From Candidatus Bathyarchaeota archaeon (lineage in GTDB: Archaea > Thermoproteota > Bathyarchaeia > Bathyarchaeales > WUQV01), in NCBI GenBank assembly GCA_021158125.1, contig JAGGVF010000007.1, positions 39,661 through 103,660 on the forward strand: a stretch of DNA of 64,000 bases. The letters are read 5' to 3'. Position numbers and translations under genes: made by a program. Numbering within the stretch: position 1 is the first letter of the stretch; the number at the start of each line of letters is the position of its first letter. Under the pieces are notes generated by a model. The model searched no databases. It was not told the DNA's origin and saw nothing but the letters and a program-made list of their open reading frames with translations. Of the stretch, positions 32,719-41,141 are shown piece by piece.

Positions 32719-32800
32719 AAGCAAAATAAGCCCCAAACTTAAAATCCCCCTTTTTATGGAAAATACTATAAATTTAGAATAAGGAGTTGAGTGTTAAAAC

Positions 32801-33133
32801 TTGAAAATTGGAATTGCTACTGTTGGAGAAAACGGCCTACAGGATAAAGTTTCAGAAACGTTCGGAAGAGCAAACACATACACCATAGTTGAAGTTAAGG
32901 AAGAAAAAATATCAAATGTTAAGGTTCTAGAAAACCCTGCCATTTCCTACGAGCATGGAGCCGGCCCAATAGTCGCCAAGATGCTTATAGAAGAAGGCGT
33001 ACAGCTAGTCGTCGCAGGAGAAATAGGCCCAGGAGTATCCTCAATACTTGAACATCATAAAGTTAAGAAAATGACTGTAAAAGCCGGAACAACAGTAGCA
33101 GAAGTTGTTGAAAACCTGTTAAAGCAAATATAG
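32801..33133 (+). CDS. NifX-like (dinitrogenase Fe-Mo cofactor family) protein 1
   Basis: The 110-residue protein is one NifX/NafY-type domain: KIGIATVGENGLQDKVSETFGRANTYTIVEV, then YEHGAGPIVAKMLIEEGVQLVVAGEIGPGVSSIL, ending AGTTVAEVVENLL. The domain binds iron-containing metalloclusters in NifX and NifB relatives. No nitrogenase gene is present here, so the ligand may be another Fe-S or mixed-metal cluster. The start is a TTG at 32801 behind AAGGAG. It is the first of three such proteins in the cluster. Confidence 0.85.
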   Translation: MKIGIATVGENGLQDKVSETFGRANTYTIVEVKEEKISNVKVLENPAISYEHGAGPIVAKMLIEEGVQLVVAGEIGPGVSSILEHHKVKKMTVKAGTTVAEVVENLLKQI

Positions 33134-33166
33134 AAGTAAGATATCGTTATATGAAGGTGCAAAACA

Positions 33167-33679
33167 ATGAATGAAAATCTAGAAAACCAAATAGGCAAAG
33201 CTTATTCATTCTCAGGCCCAGGTTACGGACCGGGATACGGAAGAGGCCGAAGAAGAGGAGTGGGACCGGGTAGAACAGGCCCATACGGGCCTCCGCCTCC
33301 ATATCCTCCCCCTCAGCAACCATTCCGAATGCCTACTGGAGCCTTTAAAGTGGCTGTTGCAACAGAAGGGCCAGGCGGCTTAGATGATATCGTCTCTCCC
33401 AGATTCGGCAGATGCCCAACCTTTACAATAATCACTATTGAGGGTGGAAACATTAAAGATGTGAGGACTGTTCAGAATCAGGCGGCATTTGCTGCACATG
33501 GAGCTGGAATAGCTGCTGTTCAAACTTTGGCGAATCAAGGCGTAAAAGTAATTGTCGCTGGACGCTTTGGGCCTTGGGCTAGTCAAGCTTCAATGCAGTT
33601 TGGCATGCAAATGGTTATGGTTCCACCTGGGATACGTGTAAGAGACGCCATAAACGGTTATATTCTTGGCCGTCGGTAG
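33167..33679 (+). CDS. NifX-like protein 2 with Gly/Pro-rich head
   Basis: The first 60 of 170 residues are low complexity (GPGYGPGYGRGRRRGVGPGRTGPYGPPPPYPPP). The rest is a NifX-type domain (KVAVATEGPGGLDDIVSPRFGRCPTFTIITI, AAHGAGIAAVQTLANQGVKVIVAGRFGPWASQA, PPGIRVRDAINGYI). The disordered head echoes the two aromatic-rich proteins just upstream and may help them associate. A conserved FGRCP Cys may touch the metal centre. It is followed 9 bases later by the first ferredoxin-type ATPase gene. Confidence 0.83.
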   Translation: MNENLENQIGKAYSFSGPGYGPGYGRGRRRGVGPGRTGPYGPPPPYPPPQQPFRMPTGAFKVAVATEGPGGLDDIVSPRFGRCPTFTIITIEGGNIKDVRTVQNQAAFAAHGAGIAAVQTLANQGVKVIVAGRFGPWASQASMQFGMQMVMVPPGIRVRDAINGYILGRR

Positions 33680-33688
33680 GCAAATAGC

Positions 33689-34600
33689 TTGAACATCGCA
33701 AGTCGTTCTAAAGAAATAGTGGTTGCAAGCGGTAAAGGAGGAGTTGGAAAAACAACTTTCACAGCTTCCCTATCTGTTTTCTTAGCCAATAAAGGAAAAA
33801 GAATAGTTGCTGTTGACGCTGACGTTGACGCACCCAACCTCTCAATAGCTTTAGGCAAGGGGAAAGAAAAGTCAAGTCAAGAAATTAAGATTTCTCATAA
33901 AGCAGTTTTAGACAATGAAAAATGCGTTAAATGCGGAAAATGCGTGGAAACGTGCCGTTACGGAGCTATATTCCAATCTGAAGGTGAAGTTCCAGTTATT
34001 ATGGAAATGCTATGCGAGGGTTGCGGGGCATGCACGCTTGTCTGTCCGGTGGAAGCAATAAGAATTGAGGAAAAACTTACCGGAGAGCTGGTCATAGAAG
34101 AAACGAAGTATGGTTTTCCCCTTGTGACTGGAAGACTTGAACTTGGGGAGCACAACTCTGGGCATCTAGTGACTTCAGCTAAGAAGATTGGACATGTAAA
34201 AGCTGAAGAAACCGGCGCAGAATTAGTTGTGATTGACGGAGCACCAGGAATCGGCTGTCCAGTTATAGCTTCTATTTCTGGCGCAAGTTATGTTGTTGCT
34301 GTTACGGAGCCAACTCCAGCCGCTAAACGGGATTTAGAACGGCTAATAAGAGTTATTAAACATTTCAACGTTCCAGCCGGAGTCATAGTCAACAAAGCAG
34401 AGCTCTCAACAGCGTACAAAGATAAACTTGAAAAATGGATTAACGAAGAAATACAAATGCCAATCATAGGTGAAATCCCCCTAGACTATGAGGTTTTAAG
34501 AGCCCTAACTCACATGACACCGATAATCGAGTTTAATCCTTCTTCGAAAGCTGCGAAAGCCATACTTGAAATTTGCGAAAAGGTCGCTGAGAACATATGA
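33689..34600 (+). CDS. MinD/ParA-type ATPase with inserted two-[4Fe-4S] ferredoxin, copy 1
   Basis: The 303-residue protein has the deviant Walker A GKGGVGKTT (residues 15-23) and the acidic DADVDAPN strand. It then has an inserted ferredoxin module with Cys at 79, 82, 85, 89 and 109, 112, 115, 119. The rest is a MinD-like core (VVIDGAPGIGCPVIASISGASYVVAVTEPTP). Such proteins pair in anaerobes and are thought to move or assemble Fe-S clusters with ATP. The start is TTG. Its end overlaps the second copy by 4 bases. Confidence 0.88.
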   Translation: MNIASRSKEIVVASGKGGVGKTTFTASLSVFLANKGKRIVAVDADVDAPNLSIALGKGKEKSSQEIKISHKAVLDNEKCVKCGKCVETCRYGAIFQSEGEVPVIMEMLCEGCGACTLVCPVEAIRIEEKLTGELVIEETKYGFPLVTGRLELGEHNSGHLVTSAKKIGHVKAEETGAELVVIDGAPGIGCPVIASISGASYVVAVTEPTPAAKRDLERLIRVIKHFNVPAGVIVNKAELSTAYKDKLEKWINEEIQMPIIGEIPLDYEVLRALTHMTPIIEFNPSSKAAKAILEICEKVAENI

Positions 34601-35526
34601 AAGCTGAAATTTCAAAGTTTTTCCATGAAAGGCCAATTTCCACGCCTATAGTGGCTGTTACTGGAGGGAAGGGCGGAACAGGAAAAACTACAGTTGCAGT
34701 TAACCTTGCTGTTGCCTTGAAGATGAAAGGAATGAAAGTTATGCTTGTAGACGTCGATGTTGATGGACCAAACGACGCAGTTCTTCTCGGAGCAAAACTT
34801 GAAAATGGCGAGGACGTTGCGTTCTTTAAGCCTGTAGTTAATACTGAAAAATGCGTTAAATGCGGAAAATGTGCTGAGGTATGCCTTGAAAACGCCTTAG
34901 TCTATGTTAAAGGCCAGTTTCCAGCTTTCTTTGAAGAATTATGCTCCGGCTGTGCAGCATGCCAACTTGTTTGCCCAGCAGAAGCAATTGAAGAGGGCCG
35001 TAAAATTTTGGGGAAAGTTTACGTTTCAGAAGTCGATGGAATTAAGCTTGTAACTGGAGAGTTGAAGCCTACTGAGGCTAGGTCTCCGCTTGTAGCGTTA
35101 AAAACTAAGGAAAAAGCCTATGAAATCGCCAAGAAAGAAAGTTTTGATGTTATTCTGGTTGATACTGCTCCGGGGGTTCATAATCCCGTTGTTAGAGCCT
35201 TACAAGGAGCAAGCTTCGCTTTGGCTGTTACTGAACCCACTCCATTAGGCGCCCATGACTTAGGCCGTATTCTCGACTTGACTAAAGAACTCGGCTTATT
35301 AACAAGCGTTGTCTTAAATCGGGCTGATATTAAGGGTGGATATAAAAGAATAATTTATGAAATTTGCGAAAAGTCTGGCGCAGAAATTGTTTCGGAAATT
35401 CCATTTGACAAAAAGCTTTTAGAAGCCTACATAAGCAGTGTTCCAGTAGTCAAGCTTTTCCCAAGTTCACCAAGTGCAAAAGCAATTTTAAAACTTGCAG
35501 ATTATGTTTCCGAACGACTTAAATAA
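34597..35526 (+). CDS. MinD/ParA-type ATPase with inserted two-[4Fe-4S] ferredoxin, copy 2
   Basis: This 309-residue paralogue of the previous protein has Walker A GKGGTGKTT (residues 24-32), DVDVDGPND, and ferredoxin cysteines at 86, 89, 92, 96 and 116, 119, 122, 126. A MinD-like end follows (VILVDTAPGVHNPVVRALQGASFALAVTEPTPLGAHDLGRILDL). The overlap with copy 1 and the matching architecture suggest that the two products form a heterodimer. Its role in the cluster is inferred from neighbours, not known. Confidence 0.88.
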   Translation: MKAEISKFFHERPISTPIVAVTGGKGGTGKTTVAVNLAVALKMKGMKVMLVDVDVDGPNDAVLLGAKLENGEDVAFFKPVVNTEKCVKCGKCAEVCLENALVYVKGQFPAFFEELCSGCAACQLVCPAEAIEEGRKILGKVYVSEVDGIKLVTGELKPTEARSPLVALKTKEKAYEIAKKESFDVILVDTAPGVHNPVVRALQGASFALAVTEPTPLGAHDLGRILDLTKELGLLTSVVLNRADIKGGYKRIIYEICEKSGAEIVSEIPFDKKLLEAYISSVPVVKLFPSSPSAKAILKLADYVSERLK

Positions 35527-35582
35527 TCTAAAAGATTTTAGGATATTTCCCAAAATATAAACTTACAACGGAGGCATAAACC

Positions 35583-35963
35583 GTGGAAAACGAAAGAATA
35601 GTAATTCCGGTAGTCGATAACTCTGGCTTAAATTCCAGGCTTTCTGAACATTTTGGAAGAGCCCCCTACTTCATGGTTATAGAAATAAACTCAAAAGGCG
35701 AAATACTGTCTGTAGAGGCCATCCCAAACACAAGCGAGCATTTTGGAGGATTTGGAAAGCCTCCAGACAGAATATTGCAGTTAAAACCAACAGCCGTAGT
35801 TACTTATGGGATGGGTCCTCGGGCACTAAACATTTTTCAGCAAGCAAGAGTTGCAGTGCTGAGAGCAAATGCGGCAACTGTCCGCGAAGTTATTGAAGCC
35901 TATAAAAGAAATGAGCTTGAGGAGTTAACTGAAGGCTGCCGGGAAGCAAGGCATCCGTACTAG
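35583..35963 (+). CDS. NifX-like protein 3
   Basis: The 126-residue protein has the NifX-type fold (IVIPVVDNSGLNSRLSEHFGRAPYFMVIEINSKGEI, PTAVVTYGMGPRALNIFQQARVAVLRANAATVREVIEAYKRNEL) and a His/Cys-containing C-terminus (CREARHPY). The segment between the two halves has a Gly/Phe-rich loop (HFGGFGKPPDR). The start is a GTG behind a purine-rich stretch (GGAGG). It belongs to the same transcript as the ATPases and is followed by decayed NifX-like DNA. Confidence 0.83.
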   Translation: MENERIVIPVVDNSGLNSRLSEHFGRAPYFMVIEINSKGEILSVEAIPNTSEHFGGFGKPPDRILQLKPTAVVTYGMGPRALNIFQQARVAVLRANAATVREVIEAYKRNELEELTEGCREARHPY

Positions 35964-35995
35964 GCTTACATGTAACAGAATAAGGAGGAAAAAAT

Positions 35996-36162
35996 TTGCT
36001 GAGGGAAATCCGGAAAGTAAACTTAGGCCAAATTGAAGATGCAAAGTTCGAAGACAATGGATGCATAGCCTCGGCGGTCTTCCCCAATCGCATTGGCATC
36101 GCTCATCTCTTGCAGTTGTAACTTTACGTAAAGCAATTGAGGAGTATAAGAAAAATGAGTGA
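35996..36162 (+). pseudogene. Small or decayed NifX/IscU-like remnant
   Basis: A strong AAGGAGGA ribosome site leads into TTG and 41 codons (REIRKVNLGQIEDAKFEDNGCIASAVFPN). Two fragments can be seen. Part of this short frame recalls IscU (IEDAKFxxxGC), and in another frame 36112-36162 encodes [16 protein letters not shown], which matches the C-terminus of NifX-like protein 3. The pieces are out of frame with each other. It is either a frame-broken gene or a genuine micro-protein. The next gene starts inside it. Confidence 0.3.
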
Positions 36163-37048
36163 ATCTAAATGTGACGACCCGAGAAAGGGAACTTCTGAAC
36201 AAGAAAAGAGACTAAAAGAGCGAATGGAACAGGAAAAGAGATTAAAGGAGCGAATGGGCAAAGTTAAACATAAAATTGCAGTTATAAGCGGTAAGGGCGG
36301 CGTTGGAAAAAGCGTAGTTACAGCCAACCTAGCTATGGCATTCGCTTGGAAAGGCTACAGCGTAGGCATTTTAGACGCAGACATACACGGTCCATCCATC
36401 CCCAAAATGGTTGGGTTGCATGGACAGAGACTACAGGCAGGGCCGCCTGGAATCTTTCCGGCTATAGGCCCCATGGGAATGAAAGTGGTTTCCATAGACT
36501 TCCTATTGCCAAGTGAAGAAGCCCCTGTTATCTGGCGTGGCCCGCTTAAAATGGCTGCGATAAGGCAGTTTCTCTCCGACATTGTTTGGGGTCCTCTCGA
36601 CTTCTTACTGATAGATTTGCCGCCGGGAACTGGTGATGAACCTTTAAGCGTAATACAGTTACTTCCTGAGATGGATGGAGTAATAATTGTAACTATTCCG
36701 TCGGAAGTGTCTCAAATAGTTGTGAAGAAAGCGGTTGTTTTCTCTCAGAAGTTGAATGTTCCAGTTATTGGCATAATTGAAAACATGAGCGGCTTCGTCT
36801 GCCCGAAGTGCGGAGCGGAAATTGACATATTCAGAAGCGGAGGAGGAGAAAGAATCGCTAAAGAACTGCTTGTTCCATTCTTGGGTAAAATTCCAATAGA
36901 CCCTGAAATTTGTAAAGCATCCGATGAAGGCGTACCATTTGTAATTAAACATCCGGATTCACCTTCGGCAAAGGCTTTCATGGAAATAGTTGAAAAAATC
37001 GAAAGTTTCATCAAGGAACGAACAAAACCAAGAAGCGAAAATAAATGA
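36155..37048 (+). CDS. Mrp/NBP35-family Fe-S cluster carrier ATPase
   Basis: The start is the ATG at 36155 with GAGGAG upstream, giving about 297 residues. Walker A is GKGGVGKS at 46-53, followed by [13 protein letters not shown] and [16 protein letters not shown] later [12 protein letters not shown] supplies the CPxC that binds a bridging cluster in the dimer. It delivers Fe-S clusters to targets. The N-terminal head contains a perfect duplicate [10 protein letters not shown] at residues 16-25 and 26-35. It overlaps the next gene by 4 bases. Confidence 0.93.
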   Translation: MSESKCDDPRKGTSEQEKRLKERMEQEKRLKERMGKVKHKIAVISGKGGVGKSVVTANLAMAFAWKGYSVGILDADIHGPSIPKMVGLHGQRLQAGPPGIFPAIGPMGMKVVSIDFLLPSEEAPVIWRGPLKMAAIRQFLSDIVWGPLDFLLIDLPPGTGDEPLSVIQLLPEMDGVIIVTIPSEVSQIVVKKAVVFSQKLNVPVIGIIENMSGFVCPKCGAEIDIFRSGGGERIAKELLVPFLGKIPIDPEICKASDEGVPFVIKHPDSPSAKAFMEIVEKIESFIKERTKPRSENK

Positions 37049-37800
37049 ACCAGAAAGAAAAATTAGGCTTTAATTCTGTTCATTTAACTATTCTTGTTGA
37101 CAATGAAGTTTATTTAGAAGGTTTAGGTTCAACTTGGGGGCTTTCAATTTACGTTGAGGCTGAAATAGACGGTTTCAAAAGGAAAATTTTAATGGATACA
37201 AGCGGCTCATACGATACATTAACCTATAATTCATCAAAGCTTAGAGTAGACCTATCATCGGTTGACGCAATTTTCATTTCGCATTGGCATGGAGACCACT
37301 GCGGATGCCTAAAAGAAGTATTAGAAATGCTAGAATCCAAAATTCCTGTTTATCTTCCCTCCTATGACCGTAGTGGAGTGAAACTTATAGAAAAATTTGG
37401 GGCAACTCCCATAATATGTTCGAAACCAAAAACTTTCCTTGAAGGGTTCATGTCAACTGGATGTTTGGGGAGATGGACAAAGGAACATTCTCTAATCATC
37501 AAGCTTGAAAGCTCAGATTTCATTCTCCTAACCGGATGCGCCCATCCTGGAGTAATTAAAATAGCTAATCACTCTAAACGTTTGCTTGAAAACTTTAACC
37601 TTAGGGCAGTCATCGGAGGCTTTCACATTTCAAGCAGAAAAGAAGGAAAAATAGTTGGCAGTTTCATGAAAGAAAATAAAGTTGAAGTTGTAAGTCCATG
37701 CCATTGCACCGGAGAAGATGCTAAACAAGCGATTTTTGAAGTTTTAGGAAGAAACTGTGCAAGATGCGGGGCTGGAAGAACTTTTCATTTTTCTGCATAA
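37045..37800 (+). CDS. Metallo-beta-lactamase-fold protein (COG1237-type), copy 1
   Basis: The 251-residue protein has the MBL metal motif SHWHGDHCG near residue 75, followed by later His and Asp residues ([29 protein letters not shown]). This arrangement resembles the COG1237 group, which includes the methanopterin-related ribofuranosylaminobenzene phosphate synthase-like proteins. A CARCGAG near the end may add a metal site. It overlaps Mrp by 4 bases. A paralogue lies at 41142-41999, on the other side of the Por genes. Confidence 0.8.
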   Translation: MNQKEKLGFNSVHLTILVDNEVYLEGLGSTWGLSIYVEAEIDGFKRKILMDTSGSYDTLTYNSSKLRVDLSSVDAIFISHWHGDHCGCLKEVLEMLESKIPVYLPSYDRSGVKLIEKFGATPIICSKPKTFLEGFMSTGCLGRWTKEHSLIIKLESSDFILLTGCAHPGVIKIANHSKRLLENFNLRAVIGGFHISSRKEGKIVGSFMKENKVEVVSPCHCTGEDAKQAIFEVLGRNCARCGAGRTFHFSA

Positions 37801-37879
37801 AACCTTAAAAGGTTAGGATAACGTGTATATTTAACTTCCTTCAATTATGTGGAAGAGTCTAACGGAGGAAAATTGCTTG

Positions 37880-38434
37880 GTGCTTAAAGAAGTTAGGTGG
37901 CATGGACGAGGAGGTCAAGGAGCATGGACCGCCAGCGAACTTCTAGCAAGGGCGGCGATCCACGAGGGGAAATTTATTCAATCTTTTCCAGAGTTCGGCC
38001 CCGAAAGAATGGGCGCTCCAGTAAGGGCCTTCACCCGCATAAGTGATAATCCAATAAGGCTGCATTGCTCAGTTTACAGCCCCGACGTTGTAGTGGTCTT
38101 AGACCCAACCTTGATGGCTAGTATTCCAGTCGCTGAAGGGCTAAAAGAAAACGGAGTCATCGTAGTTAATACCAGTGAGGAGCCCAGAAAAATAAAGGAA
38201 GAACTGAAGCTCAGCCATGGAACTGTGTGGACTGTGCCAGCGACTCAAATTGCAATAAAGATTCTTGGAAGACCCATAACGAACACAGCCATGCTGGGCG
38301 CAGTTGCACGTGCAACTCAAATAGTAAGTATGGAAAGCATTGAAAAAGCCGTTAAAGAACGTTTTCCAGCTCAATTAGCTGAGAAAAATATCGGAGTTAT
38401 AAAAGAAGCCTATGAGGAGGCAAAATCTGAATGA
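37880..38434 (+). CDS. porG: Pyruvate:ferredoxin oxidoreductase, gamma subunit
   Basis: The gamma subunit has the diagnostic start KEVRWHGRGGQGAWTASELLA, then FPEFGPERMGAPVRAFTRI and TNTAMLGAVARAT. The GTG at 37880 is chosen because GGAGG stands at 37865-37869 and the conserved domain begins at once. An ATG at 37847 is the alternative. The four subunits follow in order gamma-delta-alpha-beta and share overlaps, forming one operon. The enzyme makes or cleaves pyruvate with ferredoxin and CoA. Confidence 0.92.
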   Translation: MLKEVRWHGRGGQGAWTASELLARAAIHEGKFIQSFPEFGPERMGAPVRAFTRISDNPIRLHCSVYSPDVVVVLDPTLMASIPVAEGLKENGVIVVNTSEEPRKIKEELKLSHGTVWTVPATQIAIKILGRPITNTAMLGAVARATQIVSMESIEKAVKERFPAQLAEKNIGVIKEAYEEAKSE

Positions 38435-38718
38435 GCCCAGAATATAAAGGTTGGAAAGAAATTCCAATAGCTGGCGTATGCTGGCTTCCAAGCACAGAAT
38501 ACAAAACGGGAGATTGGCGAACCTACAAGCCGGTTTGGGATTCGGAAAAATGTGTTCGCTGTATGCTCTGCCACATTTTCTGTCCAGAAGGAGCAATAAA
38601 ATGGAATCCGGAAACAGACAAAATGGAGTTTGACTACGACTTCTGCAAGGGATGCGGAATATGCGCCAATGAATGTCCAAAAGACGCCATAGAAATGGTT
38701 TTGGAAGGAAAGGAGTGA
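38431..38718 (+). CDS. porD: Pyruvate:ferredoxin oxidoreductase, delta subunit (ferredoxin)
   Basis: The 95-residue protein carries two Cx2Cx2Cx3C clusters: CVRCMLCHIFC and CKGCGICANEC. They bind the two [4Fe-4S] clusters that carry electrons to the other subunits. The first part is polar (YKGWKEIPIAGVCWLPSTEY). It overlaps porG by 4 bases and is followed 8 bases later by porA. Confidence 0.95.
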   Translation: MSPEYKGWKEIPIAGVCWLPSTEYKTGDWRTYKPVWDSEKCVRCMLCHIFCPEGAIKWNPETDKMEFDYDFCKGCGICANECPKDAIEMVLEGKE

Positions 38719-38725
38719 GTTAGAA

Positions 38726-39955
38726 ATGGCTAAAGTTGAACAGAAAGTTTTACCCCTAAGCGGAGACGAGGCAGTGGCGTATGCTGTTAAGCAATGCGAT
38801 GTAGACGTGGTAGCTGCTTATCCGATTACTCCGCAGACAATAATTGTTGAAAGATTCAGCGAGTATGTGGCAAATGGCGAAGTAGACACGGAATTCGTAT
38901 GTGTAGAGTCGGAGCACAGTGCATTAACTTGCTGTTTGACAGCAGCTGCAACTGGCGCAAGAGCGTTCACAGCTACGGCCTCAGCCGGTTTAGCGTTAAT
39001 GCATGAAATTTTAGGCGTAACTTCTGGCTGTAGGGCTCCAGTTGTCATGGCGATAGTTAACCGTGCCCTGTCTGCTCCAATCAACATTCACTGCGACCAT
39101 TCAGACAGCATGGCTGAACGAGACATGGGGTGGATACACATTTACGCCGAAAACAGCCAAGAAGCCTACGATTCAATAATTCAAGCCTTCAAAATAGCCG
39201 AACATCCAGAAATACTTCTCCCAACACTGGTTGGACTGGACGGCTTCGTATTAAGCCACACACTGGAAAACGTAAATGTCCTCCCAGATGAAACTGTCAA
39301 AAACTTTGTCGGGGAGAGGAAGTTTCCATTAGTTAAAAATCATGAAGGAAAAATGGTTCCCTTCAAGCTTGACCCAGAAAACCCAGTGACCATAGGGCCG
39401 CTTGACCTGTATGACTACTATTTTGAGCATAAAAGACAGCAAGAAGAAGCCATGAGAAAAGCCTACGACGTAATAAAGAAAGTTCATGAAGAATACGCGG
39501 AGTTAAGCGGACGCAGATACGGAAACGGCCTAGTAGAACCCTACAGACTTGAAGACGCCGAAATAGCCACCGTATGCTTAGGCTCAACAGCAGGCACAGT
39601 GAAAACAATCGTGGACGAACTTCGCGAAAAGGGAGTTAAAGCTGGACTACTAAGAATTAGAGTTTTCAGGCCGCTACCAATGGAGGACATAGTTAAATGG
39701 CTTTCTGACAAAAAAGCCGTAGCCGTCATGGACAGGGCATGCAGCTTCGGCGGAATCGGAGGCCCGCTCTTTCATGAAATCCGACATGTACTGTACGATT
39801 CGCCGGGGAGGCCGCCAGTGGTAAACTACATTTACGGCTTAGGTGGAAGAGACACGCCGCCAAACTTGATTCGTCAAGTCTACCAGGAACTACAGAAAAT
39901 CGCAGAAACCAAACGCATCGAACAACTTGTGAAATTTATTGGATTAAGGGAGTAA
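38726..39955 (+). CDS. porA: Pyruvate:ferredoxin oxidoreductase, alpha subunit
   Basis: The 409-residue alpha subunit has the YPITPQTIIVERFSEYVANGEVDTEFVCVESEHSAL start, GARAFTATASAGLALMHE and the late CSFGGIGGPLFHEIRHVLY. Length and motifs fit pyruvate synthase rather than 2-oxoglutarate synthase, though substrate choice within the family is not certain by sequence alone. It pairs with the thiamine-binding beta subunit just downstream. In an anaerobic archaeon it supplies acetyl-CoA or pyruvate. Confidence 0.93.
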   Translation: MAKVEQKVLPLSGDEAVAYAVKQCDVDVVAAYPITPQTIIVERFSEYVANGEVDTEFVCVESEHSALTCCLTAAATGARAFTATASAGLALMHEILGVTSGCRAPVVMAIVNRALSAPINIHCDHSDSMAERDMGWIHIYAENSQEAYDSIIQAFKIAEHPEILLPTLVGLDGFVLSHTLENVNVLPDETVKNFVGERKFPLVKNHEGKMVPFKLDPENPVTIGPLDLYDYYFEHKRQQEEAMRKAYDVIKKVHEEYAELSGRRYGNGLVEPYRLEDAEIATVCLGSTAGTVKTIVDELREKGVKAGLLRIRVFRPLPMEDIVKWLSDKKAVAVMDRACSFGGIGGPLFHEIRHVLYDSPGRPPVVNYIYGLGGRDTPPNLIRQVYQELQKIAETKRIEQLVKFIGLRE

Positions 39956-39967
39956 GAGGTGAAAAAC

Positions 39968-40927
39968 ATGGCTGAATGGAAATTTACAGCTAAAGATTTC
40001 GCGCAAATACCTGAACGTTTCTCCCCTGGGCACAGAGCCTGCGCCGGATGCGGCCCAGCCATAGTTATGCGTCTAATAATGAAGGCCGCAAGAGGCCCCG
40101 TAATAGCCACAAATGCCACAGGATGCATGGAAGTTGTCTCAACAATTTACCCATACACTGCTTGGAGGGTGCCATGGATACACACTGCCTTCGAGAATGT
40201 GGCTGCGAACGCCGCTGGAATAGACGCTGCGTTGAAGGCCTTGAAAAGGAAAGGCCGGTTAAAGTATGAGCATGTGGATGTTATAGCTTTCGGCGGAGAT
40301 GGAGGAACCTATGACATTGGATTTCAAGCCTTGTCCGGGGCGGCTGAAAGAGGGCATGACTTTCTCTACGTTCTGTACGACAATGAAGCTTACATGAACA
40401 CTGGAATCCAGCGAAGCGGGGGCACTCCCCTCGGAGCATGGACAACGACTTCGCCGGCTGGAAGAGTTATTCCAGGCAAGACTCAACGCAAAAAGCCGAT
40501 AGCCGACATAATGGTTGCCCATGAAATCCCGTATGTTGCAACTGCTTCAGTATCCGAGTGGAAAGATTTGGTTTTAAAAGCCAGAAAAGGCATGGAAGTT
40601 GAAGGCCCAGCCTTTCTGCACGTTCTTGCACCTTGCCCAAGAGGATGGAGATACGACACAAGCAAAACAATTGAAATTGCACGTCTAGCAGTTGACACAT
40701 GCGTATTTCCATTGTGGGAGGCAGATAACGGCGAATACAAGCTTTCTTCAAGAAGTAAGGTGATAGCGGCGAAGCCTGAAATGAAAAAGCCAGTTGAAGA
40801 ATACTTAAAGACTCAGGGAAGGTTCAGACATCTATTCAAGCCTGAAAACAAGCATATAATAGAGGAAATTCAGAAAGAAGTGGACAGACGCTGGCAAAAG
40901 CTCCTAAAACTTTGCGGAATAGCCTAA
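39968..40927 (+). CDS. porB: Pyruvate:ferredoxin oxidoreductase, beta subunit
   Basis: The start is the ATG at 39968 behind GAGGTGA, giving about 319 residues. The thiamine diphosphate-binding chain shows CAGCGPAIVMRLIMKAA at the front (an Fe-S Cys pair), GDGGTYDIGFQALSG with the Gly-Asp-Gly metal motif, DNEAYMNTGIQRSG, and a late PCPRGW. This is the catalytic core of the four-subunit enzyme and the last gene of the por operon. Confidence 0.95.
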   Translation: MAEWKFTAKDFAQIPERFSPGHRACAGCGPAIVMRLIMKAARGPVIATNATGCMEVVSTIYPYTAWRVPWIHTAFENVAANAAGIDAALKALKRKGRLKYEHVDVIAFGGDGGTYDIGFQALSGAAERGHDFLYVLYDNEAYMNTGIQRSGGTPLGAWTTTSPAGRVIPGKTQRKKPIADIMVAHEIPYVATASVSEWKDLVLKARKGMEVEGPAFLHVLAPCPRGWRYDTSKTIEIARLAVDTCVFPLWEADNGEYKLSSRSKVIAAKPEMKKPVEEYLKTQGRFRHLFKPENKHIIEEIQKEVDRRWQKLLKLCGIA

Positions 40928-40939
40928 TCTCATATTTTC

Positions 40940-41128
40940 CTATTTTTCTTTAATGATGATTGCGTCTACTGGACAGTTTTTCTGGCATTCTCTACAGCCG
41001 CCACATTCGCTTGCATTTACAACTATTGGCTGGTCTTCGAACCATTCTAGAACACCGAAGGAACAAGCTTTAACGCATTTCTTGCATCCAATGCATTTTT
41101 CATAGTTAATCCTAATTTCAACAATCAT
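40940..41128 (-). CDS. Two-[4Fe-4S] ferredoxin
   Basis: The 62-residue protein has two complete clusters: CIGCKKCVKAC and CGGCRECQKNC, spaced as in bacterial-type ferredoxins. It should accept electrons from the adjacent oxidoreductase. The ATG at 41128 (MIVEIRINYEKC) is chosen over the upstream ATG at 41140 because the conserved domain starts there. It is transcribed toward porB and lies immediately downstream of the MBL-fold gene on the same strand, so it probably belongs to that transcript. Confidence 0.9.
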   Translation of the reverse strand: MIVEIRINYEKCIGCKKCVKACSFGVLEWFEDQPIVVNASECGGCRECQKNCPVDAIIIKEK

Positions 41129-41141
41129 GGCAGCTTCCATC

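Noticed and set aside
33380..33586. Antisense frame within NifX-like protein 2
   Set aside because: Shadow frame with no domain; the plus-strand NifX domain explains the region.
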